Shown: positions 1-6,467, counted from the stretch's first letter. The stretch: DNA of 8,165 bases from Vitreoscilla sp. (GCA_014378125.1 JACMOG010000478.1:1-8165), one strand, 5' to 3'. Numbers and translations are program-made. The notes: generated by a model not told the origin, from the sequence alone.

Positions 1-1195
1 TCACGCGCGCGTGGTCACGCTCGCGGGCGAGAGCGGCTGGGGCCTGATCGGGCGCGGCGCCGTCGTCACCGGGGGCGAGCGCATCGCGTGGGTGGGCGCC
101 GAGGCCGACCTGCCCGCGATGGGCGCGGCCATCACCGAGGAACTCGACCTCGACGGCGCGCTGCTCACGCCCGGTCTTGTCGACGCCCATACCCACCTCG
201 TGTACGGCGGCCACCGCGCGCACGAGTTCGAGATGCGGCTGCAGGGCGCCAGCTACGAAGACATCGCGCGCGCCGGCGGCGGCATCCGCTCCACCGTCTC
301 GGCCACGCGCGCCCCCACCGAGGACGACCTGTTCGCGCTCGCCGCGCGCCGGCTGGCCACGCTGCGCGCCGGCGGCGTCACCACCGTCGGGATCAAGTCC
401 GGCTACGGCCTGTCGTTCGACGACGAGGCCAAGTGCCTGCGCGTGCCGCGCCGCCTGGGCCGCGAAGGCGTCACGGTGCGCACCACCAGCCTGGCCGCGC
501 ACGCGCTGCCGCCGGAGTTCGAGGGCCGCGCCGACGACTACATCGCGGCCGTCTGCCAGTGGCTGCCCCGATGGCACGCCCAGGGCCTGGTCGACGCGGT
601 GGACGCGTTCTGCGAGCGCATCGCTTTCAGCACGGCGCAGGTGGAGCGCGTGTTCGAGGCCGCGCACGCGCTGGGCCTGCCGGCGAAGCTGCACGCCGAG
701 CAGCTGAGCGACTCCGGCGGCGCCGAGCTCGCCGCGCGCTTCAACGCGTTGTCGTGCGACCACCTCGAGCACCTGTCCGACGCCGGCGTCGCCGCGATGC
801 GCGCGGCCGGCACGGTGGCGATGCTGCTGCCCGGCGCGTTCCACTTCCTGCGCGAGACCAGGCTGCCGCCGATCGCCGCGCTGCGCGAGGCCGGCGTGCC
901 ACTGGCCGTCTCCACCGACCACAACCCCGGTACCTCGCCCACGCTGTCGCTGCCGTTGATGATCCATCTCGCGTGCGTCGACTTCCGCCTGACGCCCGAG
1001 GAGGCGGTGCGCGGCACCACCGTCAACGCGGCGCGCGCGCTGGGCCTGGACGATCGCGGCACGCTTGCCGCCGGCCGGCGCGCCGACTTCGCGCTGTGGA
1101 ACCTCGAGCATCCCCGCGAGCTGGCGTACTGGTTCGGCCATCCGGCCTGCCGCGGCGTCGTCGTCGGGGGCGACACCAAGGATCGAACAACATGA
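1..1195 (+). CDS. hutI: Imidazolonepropionase (HutI), 5' end cut by window edge
   Basis: Cytosolic metal-dependent amidohydrolase that opens 4-imidazolone-5-propanoate to N-formimino-L-glutamate, the third step of histidine degradation. The reading frame is open from base 2. A GTG at 11 could be read as a start, but HARVVTL looks like the usual HutI N-terminal strand and the family runs about 400-410 residues, so I infer a dozen or so residues lie upstream. Counting from the GTG: metal-binding HTH (60-62) in [14 protein letters not shown], the HutI-type block around 71-100 ([20 protein letters not shown]), IKSGYGL (128-134), LHAEQ (227-231), DHLEH (250-254), [12 protein letters not shown] (272-283) and [10 protein letters not shown] (301-310) with the metal-ligand Asp303. 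One oddity is Gly127, where the family normally has Glu before IKSGYGL. The stop TGA overlaps the hutG ATG (ATGA at 1192-1195), indicating translational coupling. Confidence 0.96.
   Translation, partial: HARVVTLAGESGWGLIGRGAVVTGGERIAWVGAEADLPAMGAAITEELDLDGALLTPGLVDAHTHLVYGGHRAHEFEMRLQGASYEDIARAGGGIRSTVSATRAPTEDDLFALAARRLATLRAGGVTTVGIKSGYGLSFDDEAKCLRVPRRLGREGVTVRTTSLAAHALPPEFEGRADDYIAAVCQWLPRWHAQGLVDAVDAFCERIAFSTAQVERVFEAAHALGLPAKLHAEQLSDSGGAELAARFNALSCDHLEHLSDAGVAAMRAAGTVAMLLPGAFHFLRETRLPPIAALREAGVPLAVSTDHNPGTSPTLSLPLMIHLACVDFRLTPEEAVRGTTVNAARALGLDDRGTLAAGRRADFALWNLEHPRELAYWFGHPACRGVVVGGDTKDRTT
1178..1182 (+). promoter_or_regulatory. Ribosome binding site for hutG
   Basis: AAGGA lies inside the last codons of hutI, 9 nt before the hutG ATG at 1192. 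It supports that start and the coupled reading of the overlapping pair. Confidence 0.6.
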
Positions 1196-1995
1196 TCGCC
1201 GACCACCCGTCGTTCCATCTCACGCCCGGCACCACGCCGCTGCTGGTGAGCCTGCCGCACTGCGGCGAGCTGATCCCCGACGACCTGCGCTCGCGCTACC
1301 ACCCGCGCGCATGGGACGTGGAGGACACCGACTGGCACCTGCACAAGCTCTACGCGTTCGCCACCGCGCTCGGCGCCAGCGTGCTGCAGCCGCGCGCCTC
1401 GCGCTTCGTCATCGACCTGAACCGGCCGTCCGACAACGCGCCGATGTACCCCGGCGCCAACAACACCGAGCTGTGCCCCACGCGCTTCTTCACCGGCGAT
1501 CCGATCTACGTCGAGGGTGCCGCGCCGGCGCCGCGCGAGATCGAGCAGCGCATCGCGCAGTGGTGGCAGCCGTACCACGGCGCGATCGCCACCGAGCTCG
1601 CGCGACTGAAGGCCCGGCACGGGCACGCGGTGATCTTCGACGGCCACAGCATCAAGAGCGAGCTGCCGTGGCTGTTCGAGGGCCGGCTGCCGGCGCTGAA
1701 CCTCGGCACGGTCGACGGCCGCAGCTGCTCACCGTTGCTGCCCGCGGCGCTGGGCGACGTCCTCGCCGCCCAGGATCGGTACTCGCACGTCATCGATGGC
1801 CGCTTCAAGGGCGGCTACATCACGCGCCACTACGGCCGCCCGGAGGAATCCATCCACGCGGTGCAGCTCGAGATGACCTGGGACTGCTACATGGACGAGA
1901 CGCCGCCGTACGCCTATCGCCCCGACAAGGCCGCGCAGGTGCAGCCGTTGCTGGGCGACCTGCTGCGCACGATGCGCGACTGGAAACCGCGGTGA
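1192..1995 (+). CDS. hutG: N-formylglutamate deformylase (HutG)
   Basis: Zinc-dependent amidohydrolase of the N-formylglutamate amidohydrolase family. It splits N-formyl-L-glutamate into glutamate and formate, the last step of the five-step histidine pathway. The protein is 267 residues, normal for the family. Visible signatures are [10 protein letters not shown] (20-29), [10 protein letters not shown] (45-54), [10 protein letters not shown] (70-79), the [10 protein letters not shown] block (150-159) and [21 protein letters not shown] (about 207-227), followed by a CYMDE segment (232-236). The His, Asp and Glu residues in these blocks are the expected zinc ligands and catalytic groups, judged from family conservation. 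The ATG at 1192 is preferred because it overlaps the hutI stop and has an AAGGA 9 nt upstream. The same frame stays open far upstream across hutI, but that translation is Arg-rich and meaningless. The stop TGA (1993-1995) overlaps the hutF GTG start. HutF supplies its substrate, so the pair is functionally consistent. Confidence 0.95.
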   Translation: MIADHPSFHLTPGTTPLLVSLPHCGELIPDDLRSRYHPRAWDVEDTDWHLHKLYAFATALGASVLQPRASRFVIDLNRPSDNAPMYPGANNTELCPTRFFTGDPIYVEGAAPAPREIEQRIAQWWQPYHGAIATELARLKARHGHAVIFDGHSIKSELPWLFEGRLPALNLGTVDGRSCSPLLPAALGDVLAAQDRYSHVIDGRFKGGYITRHYGRPEESIHAVQLEMTWDCYMDETPPYAYRPDKAAQVQPLLGDLLRTMRDWKPR

Positions 1996-3404
1996 CGACG
2001 CAGCGCTTCTGGGCCCCGGCGGCGTGGATCGACGGCGGCTGGCAGCAGTCCGTCGTGCTGGAGGTGGACGCGCGAGGCCACTGGTCGCACATCGCCGCCG
2101 GCGTGTCCGCGCCGCACGACGCCGAGCGCCTGGCCGGCCCGGTGCTGCCGGGCCTGGTCGACGCGCACAGCCACGCGTTCCAGCGCGCCTTCGCGGGGCT
2201 GGCGGAGCGCCGCGAGGGTGAGGATGACGACTTCTGGAGCTGGCGCGACCGCATGTACCGGGTGGCCAACGCGGTCACGCCCGAGAGCCTGCGCGCGATC
2301 GCCGCGCACCTCTACGTGGAGCTGCTGCGTGGCGGCTACACGCAGGTCTGCGAGTTCCACTACCTGCAGCACCGGCCCGACGGCACGCCCTACGACGACC
2401 CGCTGGCACTGTCGATGGCGCTCGCCGACGCCGCCGGCGACGCGGGCATCGGCCTGACGCTGCTGCCCGTGCTGTACGAGCGGGCGGGTTTCACCGCGCC
2501 GTCGCTGCGGCCCGACCAGCGCCGCTTCCACGCCGGCGCGGACGACGTGTGGCGGCGCAGCCAGGAGTTCGGCGCGCGCGTGGCCGCGGCCGGGCGCGCG
2601 TCGCTGGTGCCGCTCAACGCGGGGCTGGCGATCCATTCGGTGCGCGCCGCCGCGGCCGAGTCCATCGCGCGGCTGCGCACACTCGCGCACGGCTTCGACG
2701 GCCCGATCCACGTGCACGTGTCCGAGCAGCGCGCCGAGCTGCGCGACTGCGTGGCGGCCACCGGCCAGACGCCCGTGGCGTGGCTGGCGTCGCAGGGCTG
2801 GCTCGACGCGCGTTGGCAGCTGGTACACGCCACCCACGTCGACGCCGCGGGGATCGCCGCCACCGCCGCCAGCGGCGCGGGGGTGGTCATCTGTCCCGGC
2901 ACCGAGGGCAACCTGGGCGACGGCTTCACCGACCTGCCCGCGTGGCTGGCGGCCGACGTCGACCTCGCCATCGGCTCCGACAGCAACGTCACGCGCAGCT
3001 GGCGCGAGGAGCTGCGCTGGATGGAATACGGCCAGCGCCTGCGGCTGGAGCGCCGCAACGTGTGCGCGCAGCCGGGCCACGCCGCGCGACCCCGCCCGGA
3101 CACGGCGGCCAGCCTGTTCGAGCGCGCCCGCGCGGGCGGGGGACGCGCGGCCGGGCACGCCACGTGGGGCCTGGTGCGCGGCGCGCGTGCCGACCTGCTG
3201 GTGATCGACCCCGACGACGCCAGCCTGCTGGGCCTGCCGCCCGCGCGCTGGCTCGACGCGCTGGTGTTCTCCAGCCCCGGCCGCCCGTGGCGCGACGTGA
3301 TGGTGGCGGGCCGCTGGGCGCTGCGCAAGCACCACCACGCGCACGTCGAGCGCATCTCCGCGGCATTCGCGCAGGCCATGGCGGGTTTGTGGGACGAGCG
3401 GTGA
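1992..3404 (+). CDS. hutF: Formimidoylglutamate deiminase (HutF)
   Basis: Amidohydrolase-superfamily enzyme that deiminates N-formimino-L-glutamate to N-formyl-L-glutamate and ammonia, between HutI and HutG. The product is 470 residues, slightly longer than the roughly 450 usual for the family. Start GTG at 1992 gives the family-like N-terminus [16 protein letters not shown] and a GTGA overlap with the hutG stop; no clear Shine-Dalgarno is seen, consistent with coupled re-initiation. Metal site: HSH (59-61) in LVDAHSHAFQRAFAG, His242 in HVSEQ (242-246) and Asp330 in GSDSN. Probable catalytic and substrate residues, placed by spacing against my memory of the characterised Pseudomonas HutF, are Gln64, His215 and Arg218 (AIHSVR), Glu245 and His279 (LVHATHVD). 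The segment SWREELRWMEYGQRLRLERRN (336-356) and the C-terminal GARADLLVID (397-406) are also typical. Its presence shows that the organism uses the formylglutamate branch rather than direct formiminoglutamase. Confidence 0.95.
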   Translation: MTTQRFWAPAAWIDGGWQQSVVLEVDARGHWSHIAAGVSAPHDAERLAGPVLPGLVDAHSHAFQRAFAGLAERREGEDDDFWSWRDRMYRVANAVTPESLRAIAAHLYVELLRGGYTQVCEFHYLQHRPDGTPYDDPLALSMALADAAGDAGIGLTLLPVLYERAGFTAPSLRPDQRRFHAGADDVWRRSQEFGARVAAAGRASLVPLNAGLAIHSVRAAAAESIARLRTLAHGFDGPIHVHVSEQRAELRDCVAATGQTPVAWLASQGWLDARWQLVHATHVDAAGIAATAASGAGVVICPGTEGNLGDGFTDLPAWLAADVDLAIGSDSNVTRSWREELRWMEYGQRLRLERRNVCAQPGHAARPRPDTAASLFERARAGGGRAAGHATWGLVRGARADLLVIDPDDASLLGLPPARWLDALVFSSPGRPWRDVMVAGRWALRKHHHAHVERISAAFAQAMAGLWDER

Positions 3405-3567
3405 CGCTCGGCCCCCGCGCCGCTGTCATCCTGCGCGAAGTCGCAGGATCCACGCCGCCCAACGCCGTCACTCGCCCCACCGCTCCTCCCGTTCGTCGCA
3501 CGGCCATGGCTTACCAGCCCGGCAGCGACGATTCTCCCTTCGATTGCCAACCACCGGACCTCCCTCG
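3405..3567. other. Intergenic spacer between hutF and the S8 peptidase gene
   Basis: This 163-nt stretch has no convincing coding sequence. It contains the hairpin repeat at 3428-3449. I cannot identify a confident promoter for the downstream peptidase gene, and there is no U-tract terminator after hutF. Confidence 0.6.
3428..3449. repeat. Small dispersed hairpin repeat (REP-like)
   Basis: ATCCTGCG (3428-3435) and CGCAGGAT (3442-3449) form a perfect 8-bp stem around the 6-nt loop CGAAGT. The motif TCATCCTGCGCGAAGTCGCAGGATC matches, from memory, a widely dispersed intergenic repeat in GC-rich bacteria (often seen as TCATCCTGAGCGAAG...AGGATC). It lies 23 nt after the hutF stop. It may act as a weak transcript end or 3'-stabilising hairpin, but no run of T follows, so it is not a classical terminator. 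Confidence 0.6.
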
Positions 3568-5421
3568 ATGATCACCAGAACTTTCGCCCTGTCGACGCTC
3601 GCCGGCGCCCTCCTGATGACCTTCGGCGCCGCGCAAGCCGCCGGCGACAAGATCGTCATCGCGAAGCAGGCCGACCTGCCGCGCTTCACGTACAAGATCC
3701 CTGGCACGGCCACCCGGTTCGTCGAAGCCGATCCGGCGGCATTCAACGCGTTCGCGGCGCAGGTCGACCATGACGTCGAGAGCATCCTCGAAGGCTACCA
3801 GATCGACGACAAGTCCACGCTGATCGAGATGCTGTCCGCCAAGCTCAGCTACCAGGAGATCGCCGGCGACTACGCGGGCGGCCTCAAGACCATCGGGGCG
3901 CTGCGCGCGCTGCAGACCAAGCCCGCGGCGAAGCTGCTCACCGGACTGCTGAACGGCGCCCGCCTGCAGGCGGCCATCGACGCCGGCGGCGAGTCGGGCC
4001 CGGCGTTCGAGGCGGCGTTCAGGAAGCACTACGCCGACGCGGTGGCGCCCCTGCCGTGGGCGGTCGTCAAGGACGGCATCAAGGCGTCGTACGGCTATTC
4101 GCGCATCGCGGGACGCGCGGCGACGCTGGGCGAAGTGAGCACCGAGATCGACCCGGCGGTGGCCAAGTCGGGCGCGCTGGACGGCCCCGAGGCCTGGGAG
4201 CTGCTGGCCGTGCGCACGGACCTGAAATTCGCCATGCCGCTGTACGGCGCACGCGCCGACGTGCTTCACGACTACATCGCCAAGAACGACGCGCCCGTGC
4301 CGGAGATCTGGTCGGCGCGCGAGGTCACCCTCACCGCCGCCGACAAGCTCACGCCCGTGAACGTGGCGATCTGGGATTCGGGCATCGACGTGTCGCTGTT
4401 CCCCAAGCAGCTGTTCAACGACCCCAAGCCCACCGCCAGCGGCACGCACGGCCTCGCGTTCAACGACGACGGCAGCCCGTCGAAGAAGTGGACGTACACG
4501 CTCAGCGCCGCCCAGCAGGCCGGCTACACGGCCTTCCAGCAGGAGATCCGCGGTCGGGTCGACCTGCAGAACGGCATCGATTCGCCCGACGCGCTCGCCA
4601 CGCAGAAGGCCTTCCGTACGATGTCGCCCGAGCAGATGCACCAGCGCCAGGAAGTCCAGGACGTGCTGGGCTTCTACGTGCACGGCACGCACTGCGCCGG
4701 CATCGCCGCGCGCGGCAACCCCGCCATCCGCCTCGTGGTGGCCCGCTTCGACGACCAGCTGCCCGACTTCAAGTTCCAGCCCACCGAGGCCTGGGTGAAG
4801 AAGATGGGCGCCGACTTCCAGCAGATGGGCGACTACTTCCGCACCCGCCACGTGCGCGTGGTCAACATGAGCTGGGGCGACGACGTGGCCGAGTTCGAGA
4901 CCTGGCTGTCCAAGACCGGCGGCGGCGCCGATCCGGCGGCGCGCAAGGCGAAGGCAGAGAAGCTGTTCGCGCTGTGGAAGGACGCCATCGAGAAGGCCAT
5001 CAAGTCGGCCCCCGACACCCTGTTCGTGACCGCCGCCGGCAACAGCGACAGCGACGCCGGCTTCCTGGAGGACGTGCCCACCTCCCTGCACCTGCCCAAC
5101 CTGATCGCCGTCGGCGCGGTCAACAAGGCCGGCGACGAGACGTCGTTCACCAGCCACGGCGACACCGTGGTGGTGCACAGCGACGGCTACCTCGTCGACA
5201 GCTTCGTGCCGGGCGGCCAGCGGCTGCCGCTGTCGGGCACGTCGATGGCGTCGCCCAACGTGGTGAACCTGGCCGCCAAGCTGATCGCGCTCGACCCGAC
5301 GCTGACGCCCGCCCAGACCATCGCGCTGATCCGCCAGGGGGCGACCGATACGCCGGATGGACGTCGGCACCTGATGGATGAGCAGCGGTCGGTGGCGTTG
5401 CTCAAGGCGGGTACGAAGTAG
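3568..5421 (+). CDS. Exported S8 (subtilisin-like) serine peptidase with large N-terminal region
   Basis: Predicted secreted or periplasmic endopeptidase of 617 residues. The ATG at 3568 gives a clean Sec signal peptide (ITRTF, hydrophobic core LAGALLMTF, cleavage after AQA near residue 25). An in-frame TTG at 3544 would add eight residues that break this signal. No good Shine-Dalgarno is visible. The subtilase triad is complete: Asp270 in AIWDSGID, His372 in YVHGTHCAGIAA and Ser559 in GTSMASPN, with the oxyanion Asn492 in TAAGNSDSD. Two features are unusual. About 240 residues of mostly helical, Ala/Leu-rich sequence precede the catalytic domain and do not look like a standard I9 propeptide. 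The Asp-to-His spacing is 102 residues, far more than in classical subtilisins (about 30). Cys376 is the only cysteine. No C-terminal sorting, PPC or transmembrane segment follows the catalytic domain. The natural substrate is unknown. The family call is sure; the physiological role is not. Confidence 0.93.
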   Translation: MITRTFALSTLAGALLMTFGAAQAAGDKIVIAKQADLPRFTYKIPGTATRFVEADPAAFNAFAAQVDHDVESILEGYQIDDKSTLIEMLSAKLSYQEIAGDYAGGLKTIGALRALQTKPAAKLLTGLLNGARLQAAIDAGGESGPAFEAAFRKHYADAVAPLPWAVVKDGIKASYGYSRIAGRAATLGEVSTEIDPAVAKSGALDGPEAWELLAVRTDLKFAMPLYGARADVLHDYIAKNDAPVPEIWSAREVTLTAADKLTPVNVAIWDSGIDVSLFPKQLFNDPKPTASGTHGLAFNDDGSPSKKWTYTLSAAQQAGYTAFQQEIRGRVDLQNGIDSPDALATQKAFRTMSPEQMHQRQEVQDVLGFYVHGTHCAGIAARGNPAIRLVVARFDDQLPDFKFQPTEAWVKKMGADFQQMGDYFRTRHVRVVNMSWGDDVAEFETWLSKTGGGADPAARKAKAEKLFALWKDAIEKAIKSAPDTLFVTAAGNSDSDAGFLEDVPTSLHLPNLIAVGAVNKAGDETSFTSHGDTVVVHSDGYLVDSFVPGGQRLPLSGTSMASPNVVNLAAKLIALDPTLTPAQTIALIRQGATDTPDGRRHLMDEQRSVALLKAGTK

Positions 5422-5453
5422 GTCTCGCTCGATTTGCGGGTTGTGCTTGTGCG

Positions 5454-5492
5454 CGGGGCGGGCTGCATCAGGGGCGGGGCGCGCTGCATCAG
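5454..5492. repeat. Short imperfect tandem duplication (period 21 bp)
   Basis: Two 18-nt copies, 5454-5471 and 5475-5492, share 17 of 18 bases (CGGGGCGSGCTGCATCAG, S = G or C). The second copy runs into the left arm of the inverted-repeat element, so it may mark that element's boundary or be a slippage product. Confidence 0.55.
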
Positions 5493-5597
5493 TCACAACT
5501 CACCGGGCAAGTCTCTTTTGTGAGGTCAAGGAGGAGCCGCGCCGCAGGCCGGCGGGGGACACGAACAAAAGAGACTTGCCCGGTAAGTCGTGACTGA
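5489..5597. repeat. 109-bp element with 33-bp terminal inverted repeats (MITE/REPIN-like)
   Basis: The left arm 5489-5521 (starts TCAGTCACAACTC) and the right arm 5565-5597 (ends GTCGTGACTGA) are reverse complements at 31 of 33 positions, around a 43-nt GC-rich centre. The core ACCGGGCAAGTCTCTTTTGT (5502-5521) is perfectly mirrored. A transcript would fold into a long hairpin; both mismatches become G-U pairs if the minus strand is transcribed. There is no coding capacity for a transposase. The arrangement fits a non-autonomous miniature inverted-repeat element or a paired palindromic repeat. I see no clear target-site duplication. Confidence 0.8.
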
Positions 5598-5768
5598 CCC
5601 CGCGACGCCCCGAAAAGCCGAGTCCACCGGAAGCGCCGGCAAGATCACCCAGGGAACCAATGCCCGCGTGGCAGGTCTGACCTTTGCCACTTCGGAGGGC
5701 CAAGACCCCACAGGGGACTCGGCCATCGGAAGGCAGAGAATCGAGCCGGCGCCCACGAGGCGTCTTCC

Positions 5769-5774
5769 AAGGAG
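5769..5774 (+). promoter_or_regulatory. Ribosome binding site for the Gly-rich secreted protein
   Basis: AAGGAG lies 7 nt before the ATG at 5782 and decides that start over the in-frame GTG at 5590, which falls inside the inverted repeat. A second ATG at 5777 opens only ATG-AAA-TGA; it lies too close to the AAGGAG to be efficiently used, and its stop overlaps the real start. Confidence 0.8.
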
Positions 5775-5781
5775 CAATGAA

Positions 5782-6390
5782 ATGACCACCGCCACCCTCC
5801 ATTCCACCCCGGCCCGCACGCTTGCCCGTTCGCTGGCCATCGCGGCCGGCGCGCTGGCGCTCGCCTTCGGCGGCGCCGCTCAGGCCGCGCCCGGCGGGTG
5901 GCATGGCGGCGGCGGCGGCGGCGGCTGGCACGGCGGTGGTGGGTACCACGGAGGCGGCGGCTGGCATGGCGGCGGTTCCTACTATCGTGGCGGCTGGGGC
6001 TGGGACCCGCTGTGGGGCGTCGGCCTCGGGCTGGGCCTGGGTCTGGCGGCCGCGTCGCCGTACTACTACGACAACGGCCCCGGCGTCGTCTACGTCAACC
6101 CGCCGGTGTACTACCCGCCGGCGCCGGTCTACTACCCGCCGGCGCCGGTCTACTACCCGCCGGCGCCGGTCTACGTCCAGGCCCCGCCCATGCAGCCAGC
6201 ACCCGTCCAATCGACGTCGGCCGAGCCCATCTTCTATCCGCGCACCGGCCAGAGCGCCGCGCAGACCGAGGCCGACCGCCAGGAATGCAACCGCTGGGCC
6301 ACCACGCAGCCCAAGGCCATGGCCGACGGCAGCGTGTTCCAGCGTGCCACGTTCGCGTGCATGGACGGGCGCGGCTACACGCCGCGCTGA
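5782..6390 (+). CDS. Secreted Gly/His-rich protein with YYPPAPV repeats and two-cysteine C-terminal domain
   Basis: Hypothetical exported protein of 202 residues; function unknown. The N-terminus is a Sec signal peptide (Arg at 12 and 16, hydrophobic 18-30, cleavage after AQA at residue 35). The mature part has a Gly/His/Trp/Tyr-rich stretch (38-74, repeats of GGWHGGGG type), a Gly-Leu alternating segment with a short hydrophobic run (79-91), three exact YYPPAPV heptads (110-130), and a compact C-terminal domain from about 150. That domain carries QTEADRQECNRWA (161-173) and FACMDGRGYTPR (191-202). Cys169 and Cys193 are the only cysteines and plausibly form a disulphide. Similar C-terminal ends (ADR..C.RWA ... 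AC..GRGY) occur, from memory, in many small proteobacterial envelope proteins of unknown role, often with glycine-zipper or Gly-rich linkers. A surface or periplasmic location is inferred; metal binding by the His-Gly repeats is only speculation. A strong terminator follows directly. Confidence 0.85.
   Translation: MTTATLHSTPARTLARSLAIAAGALALAFGGAAQAAPGGWHGGGGGGGWHGGGGYHGGGGWHGGGSYYRGGWGWDPLWGVGLGLGLGLAAASPYYYDNGPGVVYVNPPVYYPPAPVYYPPAPVYYPPAPVYVQAPPMQPAPVQSTSAEPIFYPRTGQSAAQTEADRQECNRWATTQPKAMADGSVFQRATFACMDGRGYTPR
5893..5976 (+). repeat. Gly/Trp/His-rich degenerate repeat region
   Basis: Codons 38-65 of the secreted protein encode reiterated GGWHGGGG / GGYHGGGG units built from GGC/GGT runs with TGGCAT, TGGCAC and TACCAC blocks. 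The copies differ at synonymous positions, so this array is older or more diverged than the heptad repeat downstream. Confidence 0.75.
6109..6171 (+). repeat. Three perfect 21-bp tandem repeats (YYPPAPV)
   Basis: Copies at 6109-6129, 6130-6150 and 6151-6171 are identical at the base level (TACTACCCGCCGGCGCCGGT plus C) and encode Tyr-Tyr-Pro-Pro-Ala-Pro-Val. They are flanked by partial units (VNPPV before, YVQAPP after). Complete identity points to recent slippage or strong homogenisation. Confidence 0.95.
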
Positions 6391-6405
6391 GCCTTCCGCG
6401 CTCTC

Positions 6406-6443
6406 CGGGCCAGGCCGCGCGACCGCGCGATCTGGCCCGTTTT
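6406..6443 (+). terminator. Intrinsic terminator after the Gly-rich protein gene
   Basis: CGGGCCAG (6406-6413) and CTGGCCCG (6432-6439) form a perfect 8-bp stem that can continue as an inner CGCG/CGCG helix. TTTT (6440-6443) follows immediately on the + strand. It starts 16 nt after the stop codon at 6390. The reverse direction lacks a T-run, so it mainly serves the + strand gene of this convergent pair. Confidence 0.8.
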
Positions 6444-6451
6444 CATTTCGG

Positions 6452-6466
6452 GTCGCGGGGCGCGAC
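6452..6466. other. Small perfect hairpin next to the stop of the GGDEF-EAL gene
   Basis: GTCGCG (6452-6457), loop GGG, CGCGAC (6461-6466) form a 6-bp GC stem one base beyond the stop codon of the minus-strand gene. No U-tract follows on either strand. It could help end or stabilise the minus-strand transcript; that role is uncertain. Confidence 0.35.
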
Positions 6467-6467
6467 G

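Larger units (their letters stand above)
5422..5781. other. Non-coding region with inverted-repeat element and leader
   Basis: This 360-nt gap has no supported gene. From left to right it holds a short tandem duplication (5454-5492), a 109-bp element with 33-bp inverted ends (5489-5597) and a 184-nt leader before the Gly-rich secreted protein gene. In the leader I see an 11-nt interrupted palindrome AGGTC-T-GACCT (5673-5683) and a small CCCC-ACA-GGGG hairpin (5706-5716). I cannot assign a confident -35/-10 promoter. Confidence 0.6.

Noticed and set aside
88..1191. Long open frame overlapping hutI and leading in frame into hutG
   Set aside because: Its translation over hutI is Arg/Ala-rich and low in complexity, as expected for an out-of-frame reading of very GC-rich DNA. 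HutG homology begins at 1192.
1914..3344. Long minus-strand open frame over hutF
   Set aside because: Antisense shadow of hutF; the translation is rich in Arg, Val, Gly and His with no family motifs.
3544..3567. TTG start for the S8 peptidase
   Set aside because: It adds eight residues (including three prolines) ahead of a normal signal peptide, with no supporting ribosome site.
3511..5496. 661-codon minus-strand open frame over the S8 peptidase gene
   Set aside because: Antisense to a gene with a complete catalytic triad and signal peptide; composition is typical of a GC-rich shadow frame.
5489..5597. CRISPR or attachment-site interpretation of the inverted repeat
   Set aside because: There are only two arms, in inverted orientation, with no spacers, no cas or integrase gene, and no tRNA nearby.
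5590..5781. N-terminal extension of the secreted protein from GTG 5590
   Set aside because: It would start inside the inverted repeat, lacks a ribosome site and would bury the signal peptide. ATG 5782 has AAGGAG at ideal spacing.
5422..5781. Riboswitch or structured ncRNA in the 360-nt gap
   Set aside because: Apart from the inverted-repeat element I see no conserved riboswitch core, and the downstream gene gives no metabolite clue.
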